From positions 501,428-565,427 of the forward strand of contig NW_017962913.1 in assembly GCF_001661345.1 (NCBI RefSeq): 64,000 bases of DNA, written 5' to 3'. This document shows positions 1-9,147 of this stretch, piece after piece. Under the pieces are notes generated by a model. The model did no database searches. It was not told where the DNA came from and saw only the letters and a list, made by a program, of their open reading frames with translations. Origin of the DNA: Ascoidea rubescens DSM 1968 (Eukaryota > Ascomycota > Saccharomycetes > Ascoideales > Ascoideaceae). The stretch's first letter is position 1. Each line of letters begins with the position of its first letter. The position numbers and the translations under genes are program-made.

Positions 1-1558
1 CTCGAAATTTATTTTTTCTTTCCTCTTCTTTTTCTATAATGGCTTTATAATATTCGCTATTAATATCCAAATGTCTATCGCCTCTATCGCCTCTATTAAC
101 TTTAATTCTTTGGTTTTTTTGCTCTTCTTGCTCTTTTTCAAATTCTTCCAATTCTTTCAACTTTTCTTGACTAATCTTTCTCTTATAAAAATTCTCTCTT
201 TCAATATACAACTTTCTCTTAAAATATACGACCAAGTTCTCAAAATCGCCTCCACCATATTTATCAACATATTCAGCCAAATAAAAACACGTTTTATCCA
301 ATTGTTCAAACAAATAAATCAACTCTTCTTTTTTCTCTTCTTTTTCTTGTTGTTCTGCATCTTGGTTTTCCATTCCCGGTAGCTCGATCTTATCCAACAA
401 TTTCAAATCACTTTTTCTTTTCTTGTTTTGTATCATTTCAATCATCTTTAATTCAATTTTACTCAATATATATGGGGTATTTTGACAATACTTTTTGCCA
501 TCTCCCTTTCCTATAAATTCACCTGGATACCCAAATCCAACTAGCTTTTTTTGTGAATTTCTTTGAATTCGCAAAAAATTCAACCCGATTATCAATGGAT
601 CTCCACTATCCATAATATTTGAATCAAGACCTCTTCTATCAAATTCATACAAGTGAAGATTAATATTCTCATTAAAATCTGGTTTGCATCTGTAAAGTGT
701 TCTCTGAATAGCTCGAAATAATCTTTTCGAAACAATTTTATTAATTATTATATTATCAACATTATCATTTAATTTTATTCTCTTCAATTTATTTGTCAAT
801 TTATCTCTTTCATCTCTTTCATCTCTTTCATCTTTTTCATCTTTATCGAAATCTAAATTCAATTTATGCTTTAAACACAAATTGTCAACAATATAATCAG
901 GAATCTCAAGCTTTTGATCATAGTTCAACTTTGGTCGATCTCTCCTCAACTCAATTAACACATTCATTACTTTGGTTATATTCTCTTTATCCATTTTTCT
1001 CTTTAAATCAGTAGGCTTCTTAATAATAATTGAATTCTTAACAATAACTTCATGTTCCTCTAAAAATTTTAATATTTTTTGAATCTTCACATATCGATAG
1101 TAGTGAATATCAATAACAGGCCCCCCCTCTTTAGCTTCATGTTTAGTTGCAATTAAATCGTTTGCTTCATCCTTAAATGTAAACTCATTTGTGTCCTTGT
1201 ACCATCGAAAATTATAATCAATAATAATAGGATCATTTTCGGGATTTTCAATCAAATTCTTAGCATATGGAATCAACACCTCCTTTTCAGATTGAGCCAA
1301 TGAACAAAGAATTAACGCAACAACTTGATCAACATTCATCACCATATTATACTTCATTAAAACAGAAATCACATTCAAACACATTCCTCGGTCATAGCGC
1401 TTATTGTTGATATACTCATAATTTTCCTCAATAATCGTTCTCAATTTATCTCCTGAATACTTTTTAGAATTATAGTCAACTGCCATTCCTTCAATTGTAT
1501 CGTACGAAGTCTCCAAGACTGGAGCATTTTCAATCATTAAACTGGTGACAGACTTCAT
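1..1558 (-). CDS. Unrecognised protein, 5' part of gene, runs off left edge
   Basis: The reverse strand is open without a stop for 519 codons from an ATG at 1558 to base 1, so the 3' end lies outside the window. An in-frame TGA at 1580-1582 sits just upstream, so 1558 is the likely start. The N-terminal 200 residues look folded (a stretch near residues 50-110 reads YINNKRYDRGM, then VDQVVALILCSLAQ). A charged linker follows with the repeat DERDERDERD, then a region with GDPLIIGLNFLRIQ, and the last part is a Lys/Glu-rich probable coiled coil. I see no signal peptide, membrane segment or known catalytic motif and do not recognise the family. The uninterrupted frame and normal yeast codon use make it a real gene; its function is unknown. 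Confidence 0.75.
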   Translation of the reverse strand, partial: MKSVTSLMIENAPVLETSYDTIEGMAVDYNSKKYSGDKLRTIIEENYEYINNKRYDRGMCLNVISVLMKYNMVMNVDQVVALILCSLAQSEKEVLIPYAKNLIENPENDPIIIDYNFRWYKDTNEFTFKDEANDLIATKHEAKEGGPVIDIHYYRYVKIQKILKFLEEHEVIVKNSIIIKKPTDLKRKMDKENITKVMNVLIELRRDRPKLNYDQKLEIPDYIVDNLCLKHKLNLDFDKDEKDERDERDERDKLTNKLKRIKLNDNVDNIIINKIVSKRLFRAIQRTLYRCKPDFNENINLHLYEFDRRGLDSNIMDSGDPLIIGLNFLRIQRNSQKKLVGFGYPGEFIGKGDGKKYCQNTPYILSKIELKMIEMIQNKKRKSDLKLLDKIELPGMENQDAEQQEKEEKKEELIYLFEQLDKTCFYLAEYVDKYGGGDFENLVVYFKRKLYIERENFYKRKISQEKLKELEEFEKEQEEQKNQRIKVNRGDRGDRHLDINSEYYKAIIEKEEERKNKFR

Positions 1559-1911
1559 TTCGGTGTAAAAATAGTGCTTCAGGTATAGTGCGAATAAACA
1601 AGAGAGCGTGAGTTGGTAAATGATAAAAACCAAACAATTCTCAGCAAAAAGATAAAACAATTGGTCTTATATCCTGTGGTCAATTTCTTGATTTTTAATC
1701 ACCACAGGAAAACAAAACTTGATTACCATTCAATGTTCAAATCAAACTTTTTATTGCTAATCCTGCTCTGCCCAATCCGGAAAAAGACCCAAAAAAGAAA
1801 CAAAACCCTCTCAAAAAAGACACGCCCACACTGCTGGTACTTTTGAACTGAGGTGAAAATTTAGTTGAAAGTTTGGTAAAAAATCAACCAAAAATTGTTC
1901 ATCTTCTGCTC
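1559..1911. promoter_or_regulatory. Divergent intergenic region with an 8 bp inverted repeat
   Basis: This is the shared upstream region of the partial gene on the left and the pseudouridine synthase on the right. It contains a perfect inverted repeat, CCTGTGGT at 1673-1680 and ACCACAGG at 1701-1708, separated by 20 bp. No TATA box is obvious. The frame of the right-hand gene stays open upstream of its ATG, but only from a TTG at 1873. Confidence 0.5.
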
Positions 1912-3279
1912 ATGTCCTCTTATCTCTTCAAAAATGGCTTACGAATAGTGCCTCCTCACTATATTACGATAGACCGTTTTGTAAGACAAAGTTGGGCTGA
2001 CAAGCATATTGTCACGACGTTGCTATCAGCTTTTGACTTGAAACCCTATGTTAAGCTCCAGTTGACCAAACACCAAAAGGCAGACTGCAAGATCGACTAT
2101 GACAACATCAGTTCAGAGATCATCAAGCAGTATTTTGCAACCAGAAAAGTTTCGGTGACCAGGAAACTACCACACTTAAAAGAAAATTTAGTAATTGATG
2201 ATCCAGAGCTACTAATTGATCTTGTTCTTCGAAACTCTGATCTCCTCTCTGTGGTAGTACATAAACACGAGATTCCTGTATCCGATGGCACTAATTTTAT
2301 GGAAGATGCCAATCAAAACAGTTTTCCCAAAGATGAGGATAGATTCAAGATACCTATAGTTTTTGAAGATGATAACCTCGTAGTGGTCAATAAACCCTCA
2401 GGCATACCGACACATCCAACAGGAAGAAGCTATCGTTTGAATTCAGTGACCGAGGTAGTAAAACACCAACTCAACTTGGAAAAGATATTCAATTTCAATC
2501 GACTAGATAGGTCAACATCTGGGATATTAATTTTTTCAAAAAATACCAAAACAAATCAAAAATTTCAAGAGCAGATTGCAGAAAATAAAATTAAAAAGAG
2601 CTATCTTGCAAGAGTTGATGGCAATTTCAAAGAAAAACATAATACTATTTGCAATGATTTACTTTTTAGAATCAGTATTTCCGGGTTCCCATTACAAACA
2701 ACTTCTTTAAAAGAAATTATGATGAATTCCTTATCAGTTCCTCAATTAGCTGAAACACATTTCAAGTTTTTATCTTATAATCCCGAAAAGGATCAGAGTT
2801 TAGTGATTTGTGAGCCAGTAACTGGAAGAACTCACCAAATTAGAATTCATTTAAGAAATTTGGGCCATCCGATATCAAATGATACAATTTATGGCTTTAA
2901 AGGCAACACGTTTAAAAATTCAATTGAAACTGATAAACTGATAATACAAAAAATATTAAATCATAAGGAGTTGATGGAAATTATATCTTCTAAAAGTTTG
3001 CGGGTAAAATCAAAAAATTATAATAGAATTTTTGATATACTATGTGATGATATTAAAGTTTTTACAATTGATGATTATCATAAGTTGAATGAAGAAAACG
3101 CTAAGCGAAGAAACAAAGCTTTAACTGGGAAAGTCTGCAGTGAGTGTGGAACAGAGTTATTTGCTGATCCAATCAAAGACGATATGCTATTATACTTACA
3201 TGCTTTCAAATATGAAAATATTGATAATGAATGGTGTTTTGAAACAACATTTCCTATTTGGGCGAAATATGAGAATTGA
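1912..3279 (+). CDS. PUS9: RluA-family tRNA pseudouridine synthase (Pus9/Rib2-like)
   Basis: 455 residues. The family converts uridine 32 of tRNA to pseudouridine; Pus9 acts on mitochondrial and Pus8/Rib2 on cytoplasmic tRNAs. An S4-like N-terminal part (PHYITIDRFVRQSW) precedes the RluA catalytic domain. The active-site motif reads NRLDRSTSG with the catalytic Asp near residue 199; the usual His before RLD is Asn here. NKPSGIPTHP and the GRTHQIRIHL motif are also present. The C terminus ends with the Cys-pair segment KVCSECG typical of fungal Pus9/Rib2. The deaminase domain that Rib2 carries at its C terminus is absent, so Pus9 or a standalone Pus8 role fits better than riboflavin synthesis. 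The start is the first ATG in frame at 1912; the open frame before it has no ATG. No clear mitochondrial presequence is visible. Confidence 0.85.
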   Translation: MSSYLFKNGLRIVPPHYITIDRFVRQSWADKHIVTTLLSAFDLKPYVKLQLTKHQKADCKIDYDNISSEIIKQYFATRKVSVTRKLPHLKENLVIDDPELLIDLVLRNSDLLSVVVHKHEIPVSDGTNFMEDANQNSFPKDEDRFKIPIVFEDDNLVVVNKPSGIPTHPTGRSYRLNSVTEVVKHQLNLEKIFNFNRLDRSTSGILIFSKNTKTNQKFQEQIAENKIKKSYLARVDGNFKEKHNTICNDLLFRISISGFPLQTTSLKEIMMNSLSVPQLAETHFKFLSYNPEKDQSLVICEPVTGRTHQIRIHLRNLGHPISNDTIYGFKGNTFKNSIETDKLIIQKILNHKELMEIISSKSLRVKSKNYNRIFDILCDDIKVFTIDDYHKLNEENAKRRNKALTGKVCSECGTELFADPIKDDMLLYLHAFKYENIDNEWCFETTFPIWAKYEN

Positions 3280-3373
3280 TTCAAGTTTAATAAACTTTAA
3301 TTATACGCCAATCATTTATTTTTTACTGATATATATATATCACAATTTGTATTTAATTCACAATCAATTTTTT

Positions 3374-5410
3374 TTATTCATTGACATAAATACATGCAAG
3401 ACCGTCAATCCAACTCGATACTCTTGCTGATAAACCAATAATTTCAAAACCTTCCGGTGGTGATAATTCACCTAAACCACCACCATTTTTATTACCAAGC
3501 ATTTCACTTTGTCTTCCAGTTGATGTTATAATTTGAATAGCATCAACCCAAGAACCACATTTCAACTTAAATGAAGATATAGATTCATTTTTGTTTAAAG
3601 GAAAGTCAGTATAATTTTTTGTTTTATTTCCAACAAAATTTGAACCATATCTAGTCATAAACTCAACACCGTCTAAAGCACCACCATGATACACTCTGAC
3701 ACATATCACTTCTCGTGGGTTGAAGGTGATAAATGGTCTTTCTTGGTTATCTTTTGAGCCTAAATAAGACGACTTAAAAGCAACCAAGTTACCTCTGTTT
3801 AAACCAAAATGACCAGTGATTCGACTTTTTGAAGATTCGTTTGATAATTTTAAAAAATCATCAATTTTGTATTGACTACCAATTGATAAGATTTCCAAGG
3901 ACAATTTTTTCCCCTTTTGATCTTGCGGTAATAAATTTTCCAAGCCATAATAGTTTAATAATATTTCGTTTTGGGGACCAACTCCGTTTTTAAGATTTTT
4001 GGGTAAATATTCCAAGTGAGCCCTGCATTTATCATCTGTGTGTAATTCAACTAAATAGATACCAGTACTTGATTTACAGACAATATTACCATCATTTAAG
4101 GGATATAAAACAGTTTTTTGAGGGTAGATATCGGGGTAATTAGGAACTGAGTTGTCAATCCAATCGTTTGGTAATTTAAAACTTGGATGATATAAAAACC
4201 TTAGTAGATCTAATCTATGCCAATCACATTCATCTTTAGGTAAAATTGGAAATAGGCCATTACTTTTTGTTCTTGTTGAGTACTGTTCAATTGTCATAAA
4301 AGATCTATTAAAGGTGACGTAATCTCTCAACATAACACCAGAAGGTTGGTGAGGACAGCCCAATAAATGGCCAATTTCGTGTAAAAAGGCACCCAAGGTG
4401 ACATTTAGACATTCCCAAGCAGAGCCACATTCATTACAGTCGTTAGCAACTTCTTTTGTATTTGTTTTGATGCATTCTGAAAAGGATAAATGCAATTCTT
4501 CAAAGGATGATGGCCATGACCATAATCCATGAGAACCGAAAATTGCAAGTTTATAACGGTCAATTGAACCACCCAAGGCAGCATGGGCTAAAATCAAGTT
4601 TTTGTCAGAGTCCCAATGAGTATCTAAAAACATGACAGCGCATTGTGAAGGTTTATCAAAAGGAGCACCATATTTTTTCAAGGCATCACAAGCAATTCCA
4701 AATAATCCACCTTTATTTTTACCATTGTTGTTTTGCTGAGCTAGGTGTGGATCCCTTAATTGAGAAACAGTTTTTTCTGACTTCAAAATATAGACTTTAA
4801 TGTTGCTTCTCAGGTTGTTGTAAGTAAAAGTGGGATCGTTTTTATTATTCTTGTTTTCAACTTTGGATAAGGTGTCATTTGAATATTCCTCCTCAAATCT
4901 AAAACACCTGTTTCCGAGGTTGTTCCTTAGCATTTGCTCATTTGTGAAAGCTTGCATTAACCTACCACCTAACTTTAGTTTTCTGACAGCTAGATTTAAA
5001 TCATTGCCTTCAAGTTTCTTCTTCCATTCAGGAGAATCAAAAGTCATAGGCGAATCCTTTCCCACCAATAAACACAAATGAAGGGGAGGATTGTTTAGCA
5101 AAGGCGTATAATTGATAGTGATTGTTTCCGAAAATGGTTTGACATGCAATCTCGACTGGGAATCAAAAATAGGAAGAGAATTGCGAAAGTAGCCGGGATA
5201 ATAGGTTAAATAGATCAAATTGGGCCCAGGTTGCAAGTAGATTAAGGCCTTGAAGTATTTGGCATTAACGTCAAAGTATTGCTGGGGGAAGAAGTTCCCG
5301 TTGTAGTAGGCCTGAATAATACCACTCTCCTCGGAGGAAACACCATGGAGAATCACAACTGGGATATGCACAGTGTCTAAAGACTTGTAGTTGAGAATCT
5401 TTAGCGACAT
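3374..5410 (-). CDS. Putative metzincin-type zinc metalloprotease with jacalin-like domain (YIL108W family)
   Basis: 678 residues, close to the 696 of S. cerevisiae YIL108W, whose substrate is unknown. The zinc-binding motif HEIGHLLGCPH (HExxHxxGxxH) lies near residues 344-354. It is followed by SGVMLRDY, which could supply the Met-turn. An all-beta N-terminal part precedes the catalytic domain. The C-terminal 150 residues (KCGSWVDAIQI, CVRVYHGGALDGVEF) look like a jacalin-like lectin fold, as known for this fungal family. No signal peptide is seen, so a cytosolic location is likely. The frame extends a few codons upstream only from a GTG; ATG at 5410 gives MSLKILN and is preferred. It is transcribed divergently from SEC24. 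Confidence 0.88.
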   Translation of the reverse strand: MSLKILNYKSLDTVHIPVVILHGVSSEESGIIQAYYNGNFFPQQYFDVNAKYFKALIYLQPGPNLIYLTYYPGYFRNSLPIFDSQSRLHVKPFSETITINYTPLLNNPPLHLCLLVGKDSPMTFDSPEWKKKLEGNDLNLAVRKLKLGGRLMQAFTNEQMLRNNLGNRCFRFEEEYSNDTLSKVENKNNKNDPTFTYNNLRSNIKVYILKSEKTVSQLRDPHLAQQNNNGKNKGGLFGIACDALKKYGAPFDKPSQCAVMFLDTHWDSDKNLILAHAALGGSIDRYKLAIFGSHGLWSWPSSFEELHLSFSECIKTNTKEVANDCNECGSAWECLNVTLGAFLHEIGHLLGCPHQPSGVMLRDYVTFNRSFMTIEQYSTRTKSNGLFPILPKDECDWHRLDLLRFLYHPSFKLPNDWIDNSVPNYPDIYPQKTVLYPLNDGNIVCKSSTGIYLVELHTDDKCRAHLEYLPKNLKNGVGPQNEILLNYYGLENLLPQDQKGKKLSLEILSIGSQYKIDDFLKLSNESSKSRITGHFGLNRGNLVAFKSSYLGSKDNQERPFITFNPREVICVRVYHGGALDGVEFMTRYGSNFVGNKTKNYTDFPLNKNESISSFKLKCGSWVDAIQIITSTGRQSEMLGNKNGGGLGELSPPEGFEIIGLSARVSSWIDGLACIYVNE

Positions 5411-5852
5411 TATTGGTTGGAAAAGGAGCACTAAATATAACTGGCAAAGCTGTTAGGAAGCAGAAGAAAAAGGGGAGTTATATAGTAGAGCAACACCAGT
5501 CACTTCAGACCTTTGTCACTCCAAGCGAATCGAATAAAGACGCTTATTCCACTTATACCCCAGCCATGAAATTAGATCCACCACCACGGGTGTCTGGGAC
5601 CTCGGTAATCTCGCATGCATATGCGTACACATGCGCGATCCGCAGCTCTGGCTCGAGACCCTCTGGGCACGTGCAGCACTTGAGGTATAATTCAGCTGTT
5701 CTTTTGATTAGTTGGCAACAAATCAACAGAACACTTCAGATTGCCAAACCAACTGTCTCCAGCTGTCTCCAATTGTATATAAAGTGCAACCACACTTCTA
5801 CCTTTATCAATTTCTTGGTTGAGTACCTTCTCTTTATTCTCGGTATCTGAAA
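5411..5852. promoter_or_regulatory. Divergent promoter region, metalloprotease / SEC24
   Basis: The region is 442 bp and more GC-rich than its surroundings. A TATA box TATATAAA lies at 5776-5783, about 70 bp before the SEC24 ATG. A CACGTG E-box (Cbf1/Pho4/Tye7-type site) lies at 5668-5673. A 26-base perfectly alternating pyrimidine-purine tract lies at 5612-5637. Short reading frames cross the region on both strands but have no supporting features. Confidence 0.6.
5612..5637. other. Alternating pyrimidine-purine tract (Z-DNA-prone)
   Basis: Twenty-six consecutive bases alternate pyrimidine and purine without a break (from CGCATGCATATG through to ATGCGCG). It sits in the promoter between the metalloprotease and SEC24. 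Such tracts can flip to Z-DNA under negative supercoiling; a role here is inference. Confidence 0.6.
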
Positions 5853-8639
5853 ATGTCTGGCAAGAGACGTCACTATCCAGCTGCTCAGTACAACCAATAT
5901 GCTGCTCAATCTCCAATCTCTGGTGGAGCAGGAATGCCTCCAATTCCACCACAACCTCTACCCCAGCAAATCAATTCCCAGTATGGTGCCAATGCCTATC
6001 AGAAACCACTAACTGGAAATCCCCAATACAATTATCAACAGCAAAACCCTGGTCAACCGCAATCTGCTCCTGGCATCGACCAGCTAACTCAGCAATTCAA
6101 TGATGTTAATCTCTATGGCTCTGCTCAACAGTCATACCCTCCAGTTGGTGCAAATCCCAACATGGGAATGGGAATGGGAATGAACATGGGTGCAAATCCC
6201 AACATGCAACTATCTTCTCACGCAGCTGCAGTCTTACCAATGAATCAATTATACACAACTGATTTATTAAACGATTTCCCTCCCCCAATAAAGGACTTAT
6301 CTTTACCACCACCTCCTGTTATCTTACCCAACGATGCCACTTTATCTCAAAGACCGGAATCAAATGCTTCACCTGACTACTTCCGTTGCACTCTTAATAC
6401 GATACCAACAACAAACAGTTTATTAAAAAGATCCAAACTACCTCTCGGTGTGGTCATTAGACCCTATACAACATTACATGAATCGGAAAACCCAGTCCCT
6501 GTTGTCAAAGATACTGTGATTGCAAGATGTCGCCGTTGCCGTGCTTATATTAATCCATTTGTCCAATTTGTTCAAAGTGATAGAAGATGGCGTTGTAACT
6601 TATGTGCTTTGCAAAACGATGTTCCTTCTGCCTTTGATAACATGGAGAATGGAAGAACAAGATATGACAGAGAAGAATTAAACTACGCCGTTGTCGATTT
6701 TGTTGCTCCTTCCCAATACATGGTAAGATCTCCTGAACCCTTAGTATATGTCTTTATTATCGAAGTTTCCGTTATTGCTGTTAAAAATGGAATGCTAGCT
6801 ACTGTTGCAAGAACCATTTTAGAGTCTTTAGATAGAATCCCAAATGATAAAGGTCTAACAAGAGTAGCCTTTTTAGCTGTTGATTCTGCTTTACATTATT
6901 TCAAAATCCCTGAATCCACCAAATCTTCAAATCCAGAAAAAGACGATGACAATGATGACGACGACGATGAAGATGAAGATGATGACATTAACTCTCAACC
7001 TCAAATGTTGGTTGTCTCTGATTTAGATGAACCCTTTTTACCTTGTCCTGATGGATTGTTGGTAAGATTAGATCAGTGTAGAAGCCAAATTGAAACCTTG
7101 TTGGCCAATTTAAATGACATGTTCCATGATAATCTTAACCCCAATTTTGCTTTAGGTCCTGCTTTAAAAGCTGCTCATAAATTAGTTCAACCAATTGGTG
7201 GCAGAATTCAAGTTTTAGGCTGCTCTTTACCAAGTCTTGGTGTTGGTAAATTAAACGTTAGAGAAGAAGAATCCGTTTCTGGAAAACCAAAAGAAGCTCA
7301 AACTTTAATGTCTGCTGCAGATTCATTTTACAAAAGTTTTGCTGTGGAGTGCAACAAATCTCAAGTTACTGTCGACATGTTTTTATGTTCTACATCATAT
7401 CAAGATGTTGCAACTTTAGCCAACTTACCTCGTTATACAGCTGGTCAAACCCATTTCTATCCTGCTTGGTCCGCTGCTAAAGAAGAAGACGTTATCAAAT
7501 TATCTAAAGAATTCTCAAACCATCTTTCAATGGATGTTGCTTTAGAAGCAGTAATGAGAGTTAGAGGTTCAAATGGAATCAGAATGGCTTCATTCTATGG
7601 TAATTTCTTTAATAGATCCTCAGATTTATGTTCATTTCCAAGTTTTCCCAGAGATCAAGGTTATTTAATAGAAATGTCCTTAGAAGACAATATCACAAAA
7701 CCTTACATTTGCTTACAAGCTGCAGTTTTACACACAACTGTTGGTGGACAAAGAAGAATCAGAGTTTTGAATTTAGCTATTCCAACAACTACCAATATCG
7801 CTGATGTATTTGCATCTGCAGACCAATTGGCAATTGCAAACTTCTATGCCCAAAAAGCCGTTGAAAAGGTGTTTTCAAATTCGTTTCAAGATGCTAGAGA
7901 TTTATTGATGAAACATATGCTTGAAATTTTACAAGTTTACAAAAAAGAATGTGTATCTAGAAATGTCGGATCTTCCTCACCTTTACAACTATCTACAAAC
8001 TTGAGAATGTTGCCATTATTACTTCATTCAATGATTAAACATATTGCATTTAGAACTGGAAAGGTTCCATCAGATCACAGAGCTGCTGCACTAAATTTCC
8101 TTGGATCGGCTCCTCTTCCCAAATTAATTAAAAATATTTATCCTTCAATTTATAGCTTACATAACATGGAAGATGAATGTGGGTTAGTTGATGAAAATAC
8201 TGAAACAATAATTATGCCAAATTCTGTGAATGCAACCGCTGTAACCTTAGAAAGATTTGGATTATACTTAATTGACAATGCCTGTGAATTATTCTTGTGG
8301 GTTGGAGGTGAAGCTGTTCCACAGTTAATCCAAGATGTGTTTGGTATTGAGGATATATCGAATATTCCAGTTGGAAAATGCGAATTACCAGTTTTGAATG
8401 ATTCTCCATTTAATCAAAGAATTAGAAACATTATTCAAAGTATAAGAGATGATCATTCAGTCATTACATGGCAAAGTTTATACGTTGTTAAAGGACCATC
8501 GCCTTCAGAGCCAATTGCACGTAGTAGGGAGGTTGCTGCTTTAAGAATGTGGGCCTCATCTGAATTTGTTGAAGATAAACAATCAACTATTAGTTATAGA
8601 GAATTCCTTGGTTCATTTAGGGAAAAAATTTCAAATTAA
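5853..8639 (+). CDS. SEC24: COPII coat cargo-binding subunit Sec24
   Basis: 928 residues, close to yeast Sec24 (926). Sec24 pairs with Sec23 in the inner COPII coat and selects cargo for ER-to-Golgi vesicles. In order: a disordered Pro/Gln/Asn-rich N terminus with a short repeat MGMGMG; the zinc-finger domain with Cys226, Cys229, Cys248 and Cys251; the trunk domain; beta-sandwich and helical domains; and a C-terminal gelsolin-like domain (CELFLWVGGEA). A lineage-specific acidic insertion (a run of Asp/Glu, residues about 362-385) splits the conserved trunk segment just before QPQMLVVSDLDE. The ATG at 5853 is the first in frame and lies 70 bp below a TATA box. Codon bias is strong (TTA, AGA, GGT), suggesting high expression. 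Confidence 0.97.
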   Translation: MSGKRRHYPAAQYNQYAAQSPISGGAGMPPIPPQPLPQQINSQYGANAYQKPLTGNPQYNYQQQNPGQPQSAPGIDQLTQQFNDVNLYGSAQQSYPPVGANPNMGMGMGMNMGANPNMQLSSHAAAVLPMNQLYTTDLLNDFPPPIKDLSLPPPPVILPNDATLSQRPESNASPDYFRCTLNTIPTTNSLLKRSKLPLGVVIRPYTTLHESENPVPVVKDTVIARCRRCRAYINPFVQFVQSDRRWRCNLCALQNDVPSAFDNMENGRTRYDREELNYAVVDFVAPSQYMVRSPEPLVYVFIIEVSVIAVKNGMLATVARTILESLDRIPNDKGLTRVAFLAVDSALHYFKIPESTKSSNPEKDDDNDDDDDEDEDDDINSQPQMLVVSDLDEPFLPCPDGLLVRLDQCRSQIETLLANLNDMFHDNLNPNFALGPALKAAHKLVQPIGGRIQVLGCSLPSLGVGKLNVREEESVSGKPKEAQTLMSAADSFYKSFAVECNKSQVTVDMFLCSTSYQDVATLANLPRYTAGQTHFYPAWSAAKEEDVIKLSKEFSNHLSMDVALEAVMRVRGSNGIRMASFYGNFFNRSSDLCSFPSFPRDQGYLIEMSLEDNITKPYICLQAAVLHTTVGGQRRIRVLNLAIPTTTNIADVFASADQLAIANFYAQKAVEKVFSNSFQDARDLLMKHMLEILQVYKKECVSRNVGSSSPLQLSTNLRMLPLLLHSMIKHIAFRTGKVPSDHRAAALNFLGSAPLPKLIKNIYPSIYSLHNMEDECGLVDENTETIIMPNSVNATAVTLERFGLYLIDNACELFLWVGGEAVPQLIQDVFGIEDISNIPVGKCELPVLNDSPFNQRIRNIIQSIRDDHSVITWQSLYVVKGPSPSEPIARSREVAALRMWASSEFVEDKQSTISYREFLGSFREKISN

Positions 8640-9147
8640 GCACATTATAAAAACTCAACCAATCATTCAGGAATAGTTAAAAAAAAAAATAATCTTGGAA
8701 GAAGTTAATGGCATATTTATATCAAATTTAATTTAATTTTTATTTAGTTTTTTTTAAAAGAATTTCAATTTTATTTTTAATGATTAGTAAATTTAATTTA
8801 TGGAACTGAAGCTTCATTAAAAAAAAGAACACAACACGACATAAATTTAATTGAAAGTGTTTTTTTGTCCAATAACCATGGTTCAGAATTTTTTGTTTTG
8901 TTATTTGATCATTATTCAATTTTCTTTTTGAACGTTTTTCTTTATATATTTTTATTTTTCTATTTTATTTATTTTCGTATCTTTCTATACTTCTATACCT
9001 TTATACTTTTATATTTTGTATATCTACTCTTCTGTTTTCACAGTCATATCTCACTCCTATTGTTTTCTGACCGCAGACCACAGAAGCGCAGTTCTTTTCA
9101 TTTCATTTTTATTATTTTGAATGGTTAAGACTGAGTCTTTGAAATAA
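8640..9147. promoter_or_regulatory. Intergenic region SEC24 to POL4, T-rich, with a short uORF
   Basis: The 508 bp hold the SEC24 3' region (A/T-rich, with A and T runs at 8680-8760) and the POL4 upstream region, very T-rich from 8880 to 9060. A reading frame starting near 8865 is low-complexity and is not considered a gene. The only defined element is the short uORF listed separately. Confidence 0.5.
9121..9147 (+). promoter_or_regulatory. Eight-codon upstream ORF abutting the POL4 start
   Basis: ATG at 9121 opens a frame of eight codons (MVKTESLK) that ends in TAA at 9145-9147, immediately followed by the POL4 ATG at 9148 in the same frame. If transcribed, it would be a stop-start uORF. 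Readthrough of the single TAA would extend POL4 by nine residues. Confidence 0.45.
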
